64,000 bases of DNA from Coenobita brevimanus (GCA_032717465.1 CM064713.1:757501-821500); one strand, 5' to 3'. Counted from the first letter of the stretch, positions 10,520-21,724 are shown. Translations and numbers: made by a program. The notes: generated from the letters alone by a model not told the origin.

Positions 10520-12330
10520 CCCTGCCTCACTCTGCGTCACTCCGTCTGTCTCTCCATTTCTCACTCTGCCTCACCCTCTGTCTCTCTCTCCCTATCTCAC
10601 CCTGTCTCCCTGCCTTCGTGCCTCTCCATATCTCACTCTACCTCACCCTCTGTCTCTCTCTCCCTATCCCACACTGTCTCCCTGCCTCAACCTGCCTTCG
10701 TGCCTCACCCCACCTCTCACTGCCTCCTTTCCTCTCATTCTTCACTCTTCTCACCCTTCCTCAACCCACACACCCTGCCTCCCCCTCCCCCCTGCCTCCC
10801 CCTCCCCCCCTGCCTCACCCTCTCACCCAGCCTCACTCCTTTCACCCTGCCTCATTCCTTTCACCCTGCCTCACCCGTCTTACTCTGACTCACCCATCTC
10901 ACCCTGCCTCATCGCATCCCACCCTGCTCACCCTGACTCACCCAGCTCTCCTGCCTCACTCTGCTACCATGTCTCACCCTGCCCCACCCCTCTCACCTCG
11001 CCTCTCCCATTTACCCTGCCTCACCCTGCTACTGTGCTTCACCCTGCATTGCTTCTCTCAAAGTCCCCCTCCCTTGCTCCCTGCTCCACTCTGTTTACAG
11101 CCTGCAGTTCCCCACCCTGTCTTCCTTCGTCACCCTGCCCCCCATTTTCATCTTGGCTTCCTGCTGCACCCTGCCCACGCATCACCCTGCCCCATCTTCA
11201 CCCTGCCCCTACTTCGTCCAGCCCCTACTTCACCCTGCATCATCCTACCCATTTAACACAGATTCCTTATATCATCCTGCATCCCTGCCTCACCCTGTCT
11301 CAATCTCACCCTGCCTTCTTGCCTCTCCCTGCCTCACCCTGTCTTCTTGCCTCTCCCTGCCTTACCCTGCCTTTTTCCCTGTCTCTGCCTTACCCTGCCT
11401 TCTTGCCTCTCCCTGCCTCACCCTGCCTTCTTGCCTCTCCCTGCCCCACCGTACTATTCCTGAATCCTCTGCCTTCTTGTTTTTCTCTTCCCCACCCTGC
11501 TTCCCTACTTCCCACCGCCTCACTCTGTCCCCTGTCTCACCCTTCCCCCTTACCTCTCCCTTCCTCACCCTGCTTCCTTGCTTCATCCTGCCATCCCACC
11601 TCAGCGAGCCTTCCTACCATACCCATCCTTCCCTCACCCTTCCTCCATACATCCCCCCCTCACCCTGCCTCCCCCCTCACCCTACCTCCCTGCCTCACCT
11701 TGCCTCCTTGCCTCACCCTGCCTCTCTACTTCACCCTGCCTCCCAGTCTCACACTGCCTCTCTGTTTCACCCTGCCTCCCAGTCTTACCCTGCCCCCCCA
11801 GCCCGTCTCACCCTGCCTCTCTGTTTCACCCTGCCTCCCAGTCTCACCCTGCCCCCCCAGCCCGTCTCACCCTGCCTCTCTGTTTCATCCTGCCTCCCAG
11901 TCTCACCCTGCCTCTCTGTTTCACCCTGCCTCACAGTCTTACCCTGCCTCCCCCCGTCTCACCCTGCCTCTCTGTTTCACCCTGCCTCCCAGTCTTACCC
12001 TGCCCCCCCAGCCCGTCTCACCCTGCCTCTCTGTTTCACCCTGCCTCCCAGTCTTACCCTGCCTCCCCCCGTCTCACCCTGCCTCCCAGTCTCACCCTGC
12101 TGCTCTGTTTCACCCTGCCTCCCAGTTTCACCCTGCTGCTCTGTTTCACCTTGCCTCTCTCTGCTTATCTGTCTCATTCTGCCTTTCCTCGCCACCTGTA
12201 TTCACCCTGTCTCCCTGCTGCACCCTGCCTCCCCACCTCACCCTGCCTCACTGCCACACCAAGTCTTTGTTTCTCAGCCTCTCTGTCTCACCGTACATCC
12301 CTGCCTCCTCCTACCTTGCTGTGCCTCAAC
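10520..12330. repeat. Large CACCCTGCCTC minisatellite with higher-order structure
   Basis: A 1.8-kb array whose basic module is about 19 bp, TCACCCTGCCTCNNNGTCT. The left part is irregular. From about 11700 to 12150 three modules form a ~59-bp higher-order unit: CACCCTGCCTCTCTGTTT, CACCCTGCCTCCCAGTCT, then a CCCCCCCAGCCCGTCT variant, repeated several times. All three + frames stay open for hundreds of codons (up to 683) and read Leu/Ser/Pro/His-rich. This is a composition artefact: modules of 19 bp change frame each copy, so no constant protein repeat would result. Confidence 0.93.
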
Positions 12331-12411
12331 CTAACCCAGCGTAACTTAATCATAACTTGCTTCAGAACGGGGAAAATCATTATATCTATTTACCATATCT
12401 GTCTATCTATC

Positions 12412-12478
12412 AGTTAGTCAGTCAGTCCAATCAGTCAGTCAGTCAGTCCAATTAGTCAGTCAGTCAGTCAGTCAGCCA
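12412..12478. repeat. (CAGT)n tetranucleotide repeat
   Basis: CAGT units interrupted twice by CAGTCCAATTAGT/CAATCAGT. It is flanked by TATC-type repeats at 12388-12412 and 12488-12506. I see no gene in 12510-12980. Confidence 0.9.
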
Positions 12479-12980
12479 CTTTGTCACTGTCTATCTATCT
12501 ATTCATCCATTTTTTTATCTCTCACTCTGTATATATACATTTACGACCCTTTCATTACGCCTACGTACGTGAAAATGTACAAAAGTCCCTAATTTTGTAC
12601 TCCTGTTTATGGAACACCTGTAGTTTTAATAATTAGCCTGCATCCCACATTTTCGAGATCAGTTGGCAGCGATGGTGAAAATTTTGGCACGTTGTCATTA
12701 TTAAAAGGTTTCAGAAAACAGTAAAAAATTAGAATCTTGCCCACACCTTAGCGGTCTCAGTTTTCATCGTTTTTTCCTCTCTGTCTTACTTTCATTGTCT
12801 TCGTTACCTGCTATATACTTTCCTTTACTGCCTCCTTTACTTTCCTTCACTACCTCCTTTATTTCTTCGCCTTTACTTGCCTTCACTCCCCCTTACTTTC
12901 CTTTTATCTTCCTTACGTTCCTTCACTTTCTCCCTTACTCTCCTTTTTCTCTCCCTTACTCTAACACTTCCCTTGCCTAC

Positions 12981-12983
<3 letters not shown>

Positions 12984-13031
<48 letters not shown>
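12984..13031. repeat. (CT)n microsatellite
   Basis: About 24 units, preceded by 200 bases of TACTTTCCTT-like pyrimidine repeats. Confidence 0.96.
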
Positions 13032-13038
<7 letters not shown>

Positions 13039-13111
13039 TCATATTAAGTATTTTAAATGAAATAATTTTTGTATTCAGATGCCTTTTTTTTTTTTTTACG
13101 GAGTGCTGCAA

Positions 13112-13113
<2 letters not shown>

Positions 13114-13168
<55 letters not shown>
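13114..13168. repeat. (CA)n microsatellite
   Basis: About 27 uninterrupted units. Confidence 0.97.
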
Positions 13169-13169
<1 letters not shown>

Positions 13170-13199
13170 TGCATAAATAGATGAGCATAAATCATCACG

Positions 13200-13700
13200 C
13201 ATACGACAAGGGAGGGGGTATGATGGATTGGAGGGGGGAGGGGGATAGGTAGGTGGGGGAAGTGAGGGGGCTAGATGGGAGAGGGAGGGAGGGAGGGAGG
13301 AAGGAAATAGGTGGGAAAGGGAGGAGGATAGATGGGCAAGGGGGGAAGGGAGGAGGGGGCTAGATGGGACAGGGGGGAGGAATGAGGGGGATAGGTAGGA
13401 GAAAGTGAGGAAGGGGGGGGAAGGTAGAAGGTAGAGGGAGAATAGGGGAGCAGGGAGGGGGTTAAGTTGGAGAAGGAGGGAGGAAGGGATAAGTGGGAGG
13501 AGGGGTGTAGGTGGGGGGGAGGAAAGCAAGAGTGATTTAGGTGGGTGTGGGACGAAAGCAGGAGGGGGACTAGGGGGAAGGTGGGATGGAGTGATTAGGG
13601 GGCAGGTGGGTGGGGGGAAATGGAGGAGGAGTACGTGGGGGGGAGGAGGGAGGAGCTAGGTGTTAGAGGGAGAAGTAGGGTGTTAAGTTAGAGGAGGGGG
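13200..13700. repeat. G-rich tract with many GGGG runs
   Basis: Imperfect repeats of GGAGGGGGATAGGTGGGAGA-type units on the + strand. Dozens of runs of three or more G occur within short spacing, which fits G-quadruplex potential. The open minus frame reads Pro/Ser/Leu low complexity and is not a gene. Confidence 0.88.
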
Positions 13701-13756
13701 AAAGAATAGTGTGTTAGTCTCTCCACAGATTGCACATACTTTGGTCCTAGTGTAGC

Positions 13757-13862
13757 CTAGTAGTCAATCATTTCAATACAAAGATGCCAGTTTTTCTTAT
13801 TCCTCTTCTCATCAGACGATTATATTCACCTTTAAGATATCTTGTACTGAAAGGGGTAATGA
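13757..13862. mobile_element. Short TIR element of the TTAACCCCTTCAG family, diverged
   Basis: The right end TACTGAAAGGGGTAA (13847-13861) read in reverse is TTACCCCTTTCAGTA; the left end has a weaker match, ATCATTTCAATAC. Inside is CAGACGATTATATTCACC. The ends resemble the better element at 25.36 kb. About 105 bp, no coding capacity. Confidence 0.5.
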
Positions 13863-14260
13863 GAGCTATATTTAACCCCTCCAGTTCGTAAAATATTTCC
13901 AAGTTTACTTAGAATTGTGAGAAACAAGAATAAAATAAGATAGATATTGTTGTGATGGATATGTTAGAGATAGGAGGCTGGAAAGGGAATCTAGAGAGGA
14001 GGAAAAATAGGATAGGCAGGATGAACAGAGAGGAAGGAAAAGACAGATGGGAAAAAGAGGGGAGAGTGGTAGTAACAGTAGTAGTAGTAGTAGTCGGTGA
14101 AGGAGGAGGAGGAATGGATGGGGGAAAAGAAGCGTAAGGAAAAGATGAATAAGAGAATTTTATGTTAGCGGAATGATGGTGGTGAGGGAATTAAAGTGAC
14201 AAGCAAACGAGAAAGGAAACGGAGGAGAATGAGCAGAAAAGATGAAAAGCAGAATAAAAT

Positions 14261-14261
<1 letters not shown>

Positions 14262-14295
<34 letters not shown>
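14262..14295. repeat. (GA)n microsatellite
   Basis: About 17 units. The preceding 13930-14260 is A/G-rich with a short (TAG)n run near 14082-14096. No gene is seen. Confidence 0.94.
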
Positions 14296-14297
<2 letters not shown>

Positions 14298-14392
14298 AAA
14301 ATACGCCCCCATACGCATGTCAATCCATCAGGCACGGATCATTGCGTATGGAGTGCAGTTGGGGTAATAACGCAACCATACATTGTTGCACG

Positions 14393-14592
14393 GCGTAGGT
14401 AGATAGGTAGGTAGACAGGCAGGTAGGTAGGTAGATTGTTCGATAGGTAGGTAGGAAAATTGAATGGTAGATACAGACTAATGTTGAGTGGGTAGGTAAA
14501 TAGTAGGTAGGTTGGTAGATGAGTAGGTTAGTGGTAGGTAAGTAAGCAGGTAGGTAGGTAGGCGTTTAATGGGAATTAGATTAGGTAAGTAG
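14393..14592. repeat. (TAGG)n tetranucleotide repeat, interrupted
   Basis: TAGG units mixed with TAGA and CAGG, broken by short unique sequence. Confidence 0.88.
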
Positions 14593-14821
14593 ATGAGTAA
14601 AAAAAAAAAGTGGGTGGAAAGGTATATCCCTGGTTCATGAGAGAGAGAGAGAGGGGGGGGGGACTGTCACCTCGTTCAACGCACCCTTCAAGCGTTCAAC
14701 GAGTGCGGTGGAACGAGTTGGTGGGATTGTTTAACTTTTGCCATTGTCACTTTTAATGGTTGTGGTTCATGGCTTTGTCTATATCTATTTTACATCTATC
14801 AGGGGCACGGTGTTGGTGATT

Positions 14822-15372
14822 TTGTCCGTCTGTCTGTCTGTCTATCCATCCATCTATCTATGTATATATTTATCCTTATCTATATCTGTCTATCTATGTC
14901 TGTCTGTCTACCCATCTATCTGTCTATCTATCTGTCTATCTCTCACTGCATGTGTTCGTGTTTTTCCCATCTCTGTCTCCCTCTTTATCTGTCTGTATCT
15001 CTTCTCTGCATTTGCCTATTGGTGTCTCTGTCTATTTTTCAGTAATTCTCTGTTACGTATTCACCGCGACCTTTGTAAATCTGTTTCTGCACAAATTAGT
15101 TTATATTCATTTGCTTTGCCTAGCTGTTGCTGTCTTTCTACCCACCTGTTTATTGCTGTCTTTCTGCCTGTCTGTTTAGCTGTTACTATATTGCTTTCTT
15201 CACCTGTCCACTTAGGTTTGTAACTGGCTGTGATTTTTAGTCTGTTTTGTGGTGTGTATCTTCCTATCTTAGTAAATCAATCTGTTTATCTCCGTCCGTT
15301 TGTCTATCTATCAATATCTGTCGATCTATCTATCTATCTATTTGTCTATCTATCTGCTTGTCTGTCAGTTAG
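14822..15372. repeat. (TCTG)n / (TATC)n compound repeat
   Basis: Dense TCTG/TATC/CATC tetranucleotides at 14822-14945, decaying through 15250 and dense again at 15295-15368. Frames encode Leu/Ser/Cys/Tyr low complexity. Confidence 0.88.
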
Positions 15373-15404
15373 TTCCCATGTTGTATTTGGCCATTGTGTC
15401 AATA

Positions 15405-15800
15405 GATGTATTCTCTTTTTTTCCTCCTGATCACTTTCCTTCATCTCTTTCCTCTCTTTTCTTTTCCTCCTTCTCCCCCTTTTTTTCAACCTCTGCTTTT
15501 CTCTCTCCCTCATTTTTTTGTCTCTACTGTCTTCTTTTCTCCCTTCCATCTCTGCTGTCTTCCTAGCCCTCTCCTCTGTCCTTCTTTCCCTGTCTTCTCT
15601 TTTCCCTGTCTTCTCCCTGTCTTCTCGTCTCCCTTTCCCCTGTTCTATTCTCTCATCTCTGTTTTAGTTGTCTTGTTTACACTGCCTTCCCTCTCGTTTT
15701 TCTTCCTGTACCTCTATCCCTTCTTGCTTTCTCCTTTCCTCTCATATCATTCTTCTGTTCTCCCTTCCTCTCTTCTCTTCTCCCTCCATCTCATAGTGAA
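15405..15800. repeat. Polypyrimidine block
   Basis: C/T-rich, with TTCTC, CCCTGTCTTC and TTTCCTC variants. It stays open in several frames but carries no protein family signal. Confidence 0.85.
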
Positions 15801-15849
15801 TATCATACCCTAAGTGCTCTCTCTCTCTCTTTCTCTCTCTCTCGCGATA

Positions 15850-15985
15850 CCACGAGATATAAGCTAGAACATGGTGCAAGTCACGAAGAAGTGCTATGGA
15901 ATGCTTGTTGACTCGAAATATTTTCTTTTTCTGCCACTTCACTACGGGAAATACACTGCAAAAGGACCAAATCTCCGCCAAGTCA
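15850..15985 (-). repeat. Dispersed repeat family R1, copy c (reverse orientation)
   Basis: Read on the minus strand it gives TGACTTGGCGGAGATTTGG, then CCTTTTGCAGTGTATTTCCC, then CCATAGCACTTCTTCGTGAC. This is the same block order as the copies at 6.4, 27.4 and 38.6 kb. Confidence 0.7.
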
Positions 15986-15994
15986 GAATGATCA

Positions 15995-16112
15995 GACTAT
16001 AGATTTACTGGTCTGGTCTGGCTTTACTGGTCTGGTCTGGCTTCACTGGTCTCATCTGGCTTCATTGGTCTCATCTGGCTTTACTGGTCTCATCTAGTCT
16101 CACTCATCTCAT
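15995..16112. repeat. Minisatellite, 19-bp unit, about 6 copies
   Basis: Unit CTGGCTTCACTGGTCTCAT, with CTGGCTTTACTGGTCTGGT and CTAGTCTCACTCATCTCAT variants. Period 19 bp. Confidence 0.9.
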
Positions 16113-16188
16113 ATGACTTTTGATCACTCGAGCTACTTAAAGGTGTCATTTGGTAAACATAATATAAAAGGTAAGCAACATAGGTCTC

Positions 16189-16191
<3 letters not shown>

Positions 16192-16255
<64 letters not shown>
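16192..16255. repeat. (CA)n microsatellite
   Basis: About 32 uninterrupted units. The following 16256-16905 is moderately complex; I find no recognisable exon or motif there, only a TAACCATATAACCATATAAC tandem near 16655-16677. Confidence 0.97.
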
Positions 16256-16256
<1 letters not shown>

Positions 16257-16907
16257 CGAAGAGTTACTGATTATTGTCCGTACGAGGTTAGTTAAAATTT
16301 CTTAGTAAAATTATTTCCTCTCTTCATAATATTCACCTTTTTATTACTTTATTCTTCACTAATTATTTTATTCAGTGTTAAGTGTCTGCAGTATTTAATT
16401 TGTTACAGCTTAATAACGTTTTCTTATTTATATTTTGGTGGTAGGTGGTGGCGACTATCATCCACTCACCCGATTTAGTGCTGCCTCCGTCTTCCTTCCT
16501 CATTATCATTCTTTTACTGTGCTTACCCTCCTCTCATCTCATTTTCGTCACTTCCTGTCACTTTTTATTGTTTCTGTTTCCGGTTCAGGTGACTCTACAC
16601 TGAGTGACAAGCCTAACGTTTTACTGTAACCCATGTAACCATTTAAACGCTGGGTGGTAACCATATAACCATATAACGAGGTGATGTATGGTGCCCGTCA
16701 ACTGAGGTGGAGCGACGCAAATGTGGTATCCATCCAGGAACCAAATCTCAACACTCTTGCCTGTGCCTCATTATGGCGAGGTGCTGTCTGCCTCAGAACA
16801 CAGAGTCACTGCACGGTACAGTCGTGTTTGAGCGGTTGCTTGCCTGCGGTTGATGGGTCTGCTCGGCCAGACAGACGGGGTTACTGAACAACGTGAGCGT
16901 TTTGTTC

Positions 16908-16925
16908 TTGTTGTTATTATTATTA

Positions 16926-16970
<45 letters not shown>

Positions 16971-17062
16971 TGCTACTACTACTACTACTACCACTACCAC
17001 CATTACTACTAGTACGACTACTACTAGCACCAGTAGTAGTAGTAGTAGCAGTAGCAGTAGCG
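16908..17062. repeat. Compound trinucleotide repeat (TTA)n-(CTA)n-(TAG)n
   Basis: (TTA)n from about 16912-16968, then (CTA)n/(CAC)n to about 17000, then mixed ACT, then (TAG)n/(CAG)n to about 17065. The + frame reads as poly-Leu and the minus frame as poly-Asn/Thr/Ser; both come from the repeat. Confidence 0.93.
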
Positions 17063-17139
17063 GTAGTAATCTTATTTTCATACATATAATCTAAAACTGT
17101 ATAAAGGAATGAGGAAGGAGGGAAATGCAAGGACGAAGA

Positions 17140-17271
17140 GAGCGAGAGTGTGAGTGAGAATGAGTGCGAGAAAATGAGAGTAAAATCGTTAGAGAGAGAG
17201 AGAGAGTAAGAGTGAGAGTTAGAGAGAGGAAGTCGGAAAAAAAAAAAATATCTGGTATGCTGGCAGGACCT

Positions 17272-17308
<37 letters not shown>

Positions 17309-17340
17309 TGAAAGTCTCAAGGTTGGCGTCTGGCTCCCGT

Positions 17341-17376
<36 letters not shown>

Positions 17377-17410
17377 ATGGAAAAAGGTGACAAGAACAGA
17401 AGAGGAAACA
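17140..17410. repeat. (GA)n / (GT)n / (GA)n microsatellite cluster
   Basis: (GA)n-rich at 17140-17230, (GT)n at 17274-17305 and (GA)n at 17342-17371. 17410-17720 is A-rich and has no recognisable gene. Confidence 0.92.
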
Positions 17411-17727
17411 GGGAAACGGAGAATCAGAGAAATGTGAAGATAGATTAAAAAAAAAAACAAATTAATAGTTAAGGGAAAAAAAATAGAGGTGGGAAATAGA
17501 TAGAAAAAGGACTAGCCGGAAAAAAGAAAAAATTGCCTCTAGAGTTGTCCTCCCATGCGAGGGTTAGAGATGAAAGAAAAGATTAGTAGACAGAACTGAA
17601 TAATGTGGAAAAGGATTATAGTGAAAGGTATGAGGAAACAGAAAGGCAGAGCAAAATATATATAGATAAATTGACTAAGAGACAGATGGGCACAGTAAAA
17701 AGAATATTCTGAGTCTGTAGTGTATTA

Positions 17728-17778
17728 GATAGACAGATAGACAGACAAGTAGACAGACAGATAGAAAGACAGACAAAC
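17728..17778. repeat. (AGAC)n / (AGAT)n tetranucleotide repeat
   Basis: Imperfect AGACAGATAGACAG-type tetranucleotides. Confidence 0.88.
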
Positions 17779-17891
17779 ATTCAGGCCTCATTGACTCACC
17801 TGAATTCTATCGCTTGGCGCTTTGTGGAATTATATACGAAAAGTTGTCTCGATCATGAGCAGGTTAACCACTTCACTCCGAGTACTTCATG

Positions 17892-18058
17892 AAGGTAGTG
17901 GTGGTAATAGTAGTAGCAGTATTAGTAGTTGTTGTTGTGGCAGTAATAGTAGTAGCAACAGTGGTATCAGTAGTAGTAGTAGTAACATTGATAGTAACAG
18001 CAGCAGTAAGTGATTTTCTGTGGTATAAATAGTAGTAGTAACAGTGGTATTAATAGCA
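17892..18058. repeat. (TAG)n / (CAG)n trinucleotide repeat, interrupted
   Basis: GTAGTAGCAGTAATAGTAG-type triplets. A short + frame encodes Ser/Gly/Asn repeats; no gene. Confidence 0.88.
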
Positions 18059-18145
18059 GAGGGAGTGTGGTATTAATTGGAGAAATACCTCGGTAATACC
18101 ACCACAATCCCAGTTAGCTAGACAATGTTAAGTAAATGCCACATA

Positions 18146-18147
18146 CC

Positions 18148-18186
<39 letters not shown>
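18146..18186. repeat. (CT)n microsatellite
   Basis: About 20 units ending in GACAG. Confidence 0.95.
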
Positions 18187-18188
<2 letters not shown>

Positions 18189-18212
18189 AGGGAAGGGTGC
18201 CAGAAGAGTGTA

Positions 18213-18282
18213 CAGTGTTGCCAAATGTGCAGAGTTAGGCACGTCTGGGGGTAACCTGATACCTGTAGACGTGGCAACACTG
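18213..18282. mobile_element. Possible tiny hAT-like element with CAGTGTTGCCA ends
   Basis: CAGTGTTGCCA (18213-18223) and its exact reverse complement TGGCAACACTG (18272-18282) bound 70 bp. An inner pair CACGTCT (18240-18246) / AGACGTG (18267-18273) continues the palindrome after a 16-base interruption. CAG..CTG ends of this type are known from hAT-superfamily TIRs. The 8-bp flanks are not an exact target duplication (AGAGTGTA against a displaced GGGGTGTA), and 70 bp is very short, so a structured hairpin is the alternative. Confidence 0.4.
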
Positions 18283-18391
18283 TGTGGGGTGTACAGTACC
18301 TGGTTTAAGTACATAAGTAATAGTATTTTTTATTTTTATTTTTACTCTATTTATTTTTGCTGAAACTGTTTTTACTACCATTACGACGTGA

Positions 18392-18536
18392 AAGAATACT
18401 ACTACTTCTACTACTACTACTGCTACTACTGTTACTATTACTACTACTACTAGTACTACACTTGCTTTTCAGTCTGTCTTTTCCTGTCTATATTTTTCTT
18501 ATCTGCGTCTGTCTGTCTGTCTGTCTGTCTGTCTCG
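18392..18536. repeat. (TAC)n/(ACT)n and (GTCT)n repeats
   Basis: ACT triplets at about 18394-18455 and (GTCT)n at about 18507-18534, with pyrimidine-rich DNA between. 18600-18960 has a G-rich patch (18690-18795) and no recognisable gene. Confidence 0.88.
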
Positions 18537-19019
18537 TATATCCACCAAGGTATCTGTTTCTATATTGCAAATCAAATATCAGCTTAATCTTATTTCTATT
18601 TTCATACAGTCGTGGCCGGAAATAATCACCTACCCTCCTGTACCCCGTGCCTCAGACTGTTTCGTTTATGCGCGGCAAGTCACACTGGAGTAAGAGGGGC
18701 CAGAGAGAGAAGGGAAGGTGGGTGGGGGGGCGAGCGATGCTGCTGGGGTGGAGTGAGGGAGGGAAGGGAGGGTAGGTAGGAGGAGGGAGAATGAAATGCG
18801 AAGTAGTGGCCACATAATTTGTCTATTTCCATTCATTCAGGGCATCATATAAAGGAGTTACTATTCGGGAGATAAAGCTGCATTACACCTTGTATAGCGG
18901 CGTCAGATAAGCTTTTGATAGGTGGTGATAGCAAGGACTGGCTCGTGAGAGAAGTGTACTGACGTGACATCAAACATTAGTGCGGAGCCAGATATTTGTG
19001 TTTATCCGTGTATTTTGAC

Positions 19020-19135
19020 TTCAGACTACCTACCTGTCTGCCTACCTATCTGTCTGCCTGCCTACCTGTCTGCCTGCCTACCTGTCTGCCTACCTACCTG
19101 TCTATCCACCTACCTGTCTATCTACCTACCCACAT
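19020..19135. repeat. (CTGC)(CTAC) tetranucleotide array
   Basis: CCTACCTGTCTGCCTGCCTA-type compound tetranucleotides. Confidence 0.9.
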
Positions 19136-19307
19136 TTTCACCAATCAACCCTCGCACAATAAACGGCCATTGTTACCATATCTATCTGTCTACCCTTCTG
19201 TCTATCGATCTGTCTATCTATATATCTACTACTGTTACCATGACAACCATAACTACTACTGTACTACCCAAACTACCCCACTTTACGACTGTCATATTGT
19301 TTCATTA

Positions 19308-19310
<3 letters not shown>

Positions 19311-19361
<51 letters not shown>
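19311..19361. repeat. (CT)n microsatellite
   Basis: About 25 units. Confidence 0.96.
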
Positions 19362-19364
<3 letters not shown>

Positions 19365-19410
19365 TTATTCTCATTTATGGATGTATTTGTTTATTTTTCA
19401 TATAATTATT

Positions 19411-19413
<3 letters not shown>

Positions 19414-19499
<86 letters not shown>
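19414..19499. repeat. (CA)n microsatellite
   Basis: About 43 uninterrupted units that run straight into a CA-rich 20-bp minisatellite. Confidence 0.97.
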
Positions 19500-19501
<2 letters not shown>

Positions 19502-20160
19502 CATACCCCAGTACACCCAGTACGTCTAATTACACCCACTACACCCACACCAATACCTATAAAGCATCCACCCAGTCCCCAGTACACCTGCCAGACCCCA
19601 GTACACCCAAGATAAACACCAATACACCCCTGTACACCCAAATACACCCCAGTACACCCAATTAGACCCCAATACACCCCGGAACACTCAGTTAAACCCC
19701 GGTACATCCCAGTGCTCCCAGTTAGACCCCAAAATAGCCCTCTACACCCAATTAGACTCCAGTACACCCATCCGCACCCCAGTACACCCATCCGCACCCC
19801 AGTACACCCATCCACACCCCAGTACACCCATCCACACCCCAGTACACCCATCCACACCCCAGTATACCCATCCACACCCCAGTATACCCAGTCACACACC
19901 AGTACACCCAGTCACACCCAGATCCACCCACTCACATCTCATTACTTCTAATCACATCCCATTACACCCAGTCACACCCCAGTACGCCTAGTCACACCCC
20001 AGTACACCCATCCACACCCAGATTCACCCAGCAACACCCCAGTACACCCACGCACACCCCAGTACACCCAATACACAAAAATAAACGAAAATAAACCCAT
20101 ACACACCCAGTCCTACACAATGACAAGACACCCAGTACACATCACCCAGTGCAACCAATA
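19500..20160. repeat. Minisatellite, 20-bp unit (CACCCCAGTACACCCATCCA)
   Basis: Most regular at about 19755-19880, where the 20-bp unit repeats about six times; flanking copies have lost or gained bases (TTAGACCCC, ATACACCCC). The 20-bp period cycles through three frames, so the minus frame reads a 20-residue repeat of Gly/Trp/Val/Tyr type. The adjacent (CA)n suggests the array grew from it. Confidence 0.92.
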
Positions 20161-20165
20161 CCCCA

Positions 20166-20168
<3 letters not shown>

Positions 20169-20214
<46 letters not shown>

Positions 20215-20287
20215 ATATCAGGAAGTGTCAGTAGCAGAGACCATTAAAACACATTTAATGTTTTTACTCTCCCAGTTTACTCAGCCG

Positions 20288-20360
<73 letters not shown>

Positions 20361-20445
20361 GTTGAGGTAGACAAAAACCAAAAATTCAATACAATGACAA
20401 TTAATTTATTCTTGCTTCCTCCAAACGATAGATATTCTTATCAGG

Positions 20446-20488
<43 letters not shown>
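20169..20488. repeat. Cluster (GA)n, (GT)n, (GA)n, (TC)n
   Basis: (GA)n 20169-20210, (GT)n 20291-20336 directly joined to (GA)n 20336-20361, and (TC)n 20448-20488. The first (GA)n and the last (TC)n are complementary and could pair as a ~40-bp stem around 240 bases. 20490-20760 is T-rich with no gene seen. Confidence 0.93.
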
Positions 20489-20493
<5 letters not shown>

Positions 20494-20979
20494 CTTCCTC
20501 TTTTCTTAATATTTCTTAATTTTTTCTCATGCTCATTGTACCTCTTTCTTGTCTTTTTTTTCCTTGCTTTTTCCTCCCTTACTCTTTGGCTGTTTACTTG
20601 GTTTCATTTTTTTTTATACCTTCTTAAGCCCTTGAATCCGAGTATGTTATTATTTATTGATTTATTTATTTATTTTGGGGAACCACCTTACGGTTTTGTT
20701 CAGTAAAGGAGAGCCATCTAGTATTTCCCGGGCTAACTATACCTATTTTCTTCCATTTCTAAAAACCTGCTTTAATAAAATCGTGTGAAGATAGCAGGAA
20801 TAAAGAAGAAAGCAACGTCCACGGGCTGAAGGGATGAACGTCTTCGGTGCAGGGGATGGTATGAAGCGTATTTTTCATGTTATCGTCCAACACATTTGTT
20901 TTGGGAAGGACGACACGTAGTGAACAGGTAGAAACTGCCATCAAGCCTTTCAGTACGAGACGGCCTTCCGAAACTAAAA

Positions 20980-21013
<34 letters not shown>
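20980..21013. repeat. (AAT)n microsatellite
   Basis: About 11 units, at the left edge of dispersed repeat R4. Confidence 0.94.
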
Positions 21014-21016
<3 letters not shown>

Positions 21017-21024
21017 TAACGATA

Positions 21025-21540
21025 ACTAGAACACCGCAAGTTTGTCCAAGAACAATTTTGACAAAAACTTCTCAGCCATTGTCTACTAGAAGCCGAGCTA
21101 TGAAGAGATTTTCAGGTCAAGGTCACGTATCTTGTGCCTGTCACCTTAGGTCATCTCAGTCTATAAGGCCACGAAGCTTGGTGGCGCTAGCTTTAATCCT
21201 TCTTGGAAAATTAGGTGACATTCGGAATATCCGGGAAAGTCTCAATATTTTTTACCCCAGGCGATCTCATAAAAAGAATAACCGATTGGAATCATACCGG
21301 TACTCCTTTCTGCGGCCGCCTTAACGCTATATTGCAGTAGCATTTCAGCTTGCTAGTGTCTGTGGTTTTTGAGATAGCGTCCCGAATTCCGATTTCTACA
21401 TTCTAAATAATATCCGGTGATCCGGTTGATGGATTGGCATCAAAATTGACCAGAAGATGCCGCCAGGTGGGCAGTTTACCTGATAGTTTGAAGGCTGATG
21501 GCCAAAGAGCCTCTGAATAATGGCCATTTACATTTTAACC
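21025..21540 (+). mobile_element. Dispersed repeat family R4, copy a (~500 bp)
   Basis: Collinear with the reverse complement of 34015-34510. Shared blocks in order: CTAGAACACC, GTCC(A)AGAACAATT, CAGCCATTG.CTACTAGAAG, GGTCAAGGTCAC, CTTGTGC.TGTCACCTTAGGTCAT, AAGCTTGGTGGC, AATATCCGG, TACTCCTTTC, GCCTTAA.GCTATATTG and TAATATCCGGTGATCC. A short frame here is open but encodes no known family. It resembles dispersed non-coding repeats carrying AAACTTGGTGG and GACCTTGAGGTCA phrases seen in marine invertebrate genomes. The class is unknown. Confidence 0.75.
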
Positions 21541-21701
21541 GGAATAATAATATTGACAAAAATAAAAATAAAAAAAATTCCTACAGGGATATGGGAAGTT
21601 TTAATACTAATGTTTTGGTAGAAGAAATAAAATAAACAATCTCTCATCAAAGCGAAGGGATTTAGTTTCCGTTGTGGGGAAGATTAAAATTTCATATGTG
21701 C

Positions 21702-21724
21702 AAAAAAAAAAAAAAAAAAAAAAA
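21702..21724. repeat. Poly(A) tract
   Basis: About 23 A. No retroposed body is recognisable upstream. Confidence 0.85.

Noticed and set aside
10293..12344. 683-codon open frame on the + strand
   Set aside because: It runs through a CT microsatellite and the CACCCTGCCTC minisatellite; all three frames are open and no protein family is visible.
18187..18312. Host exon after a (CT)n-GACAG acceptor-like site
   Set aside because: The frame has no recognisable domain and the sequence is better explained by a palindromic element; no matching donor site is clear.
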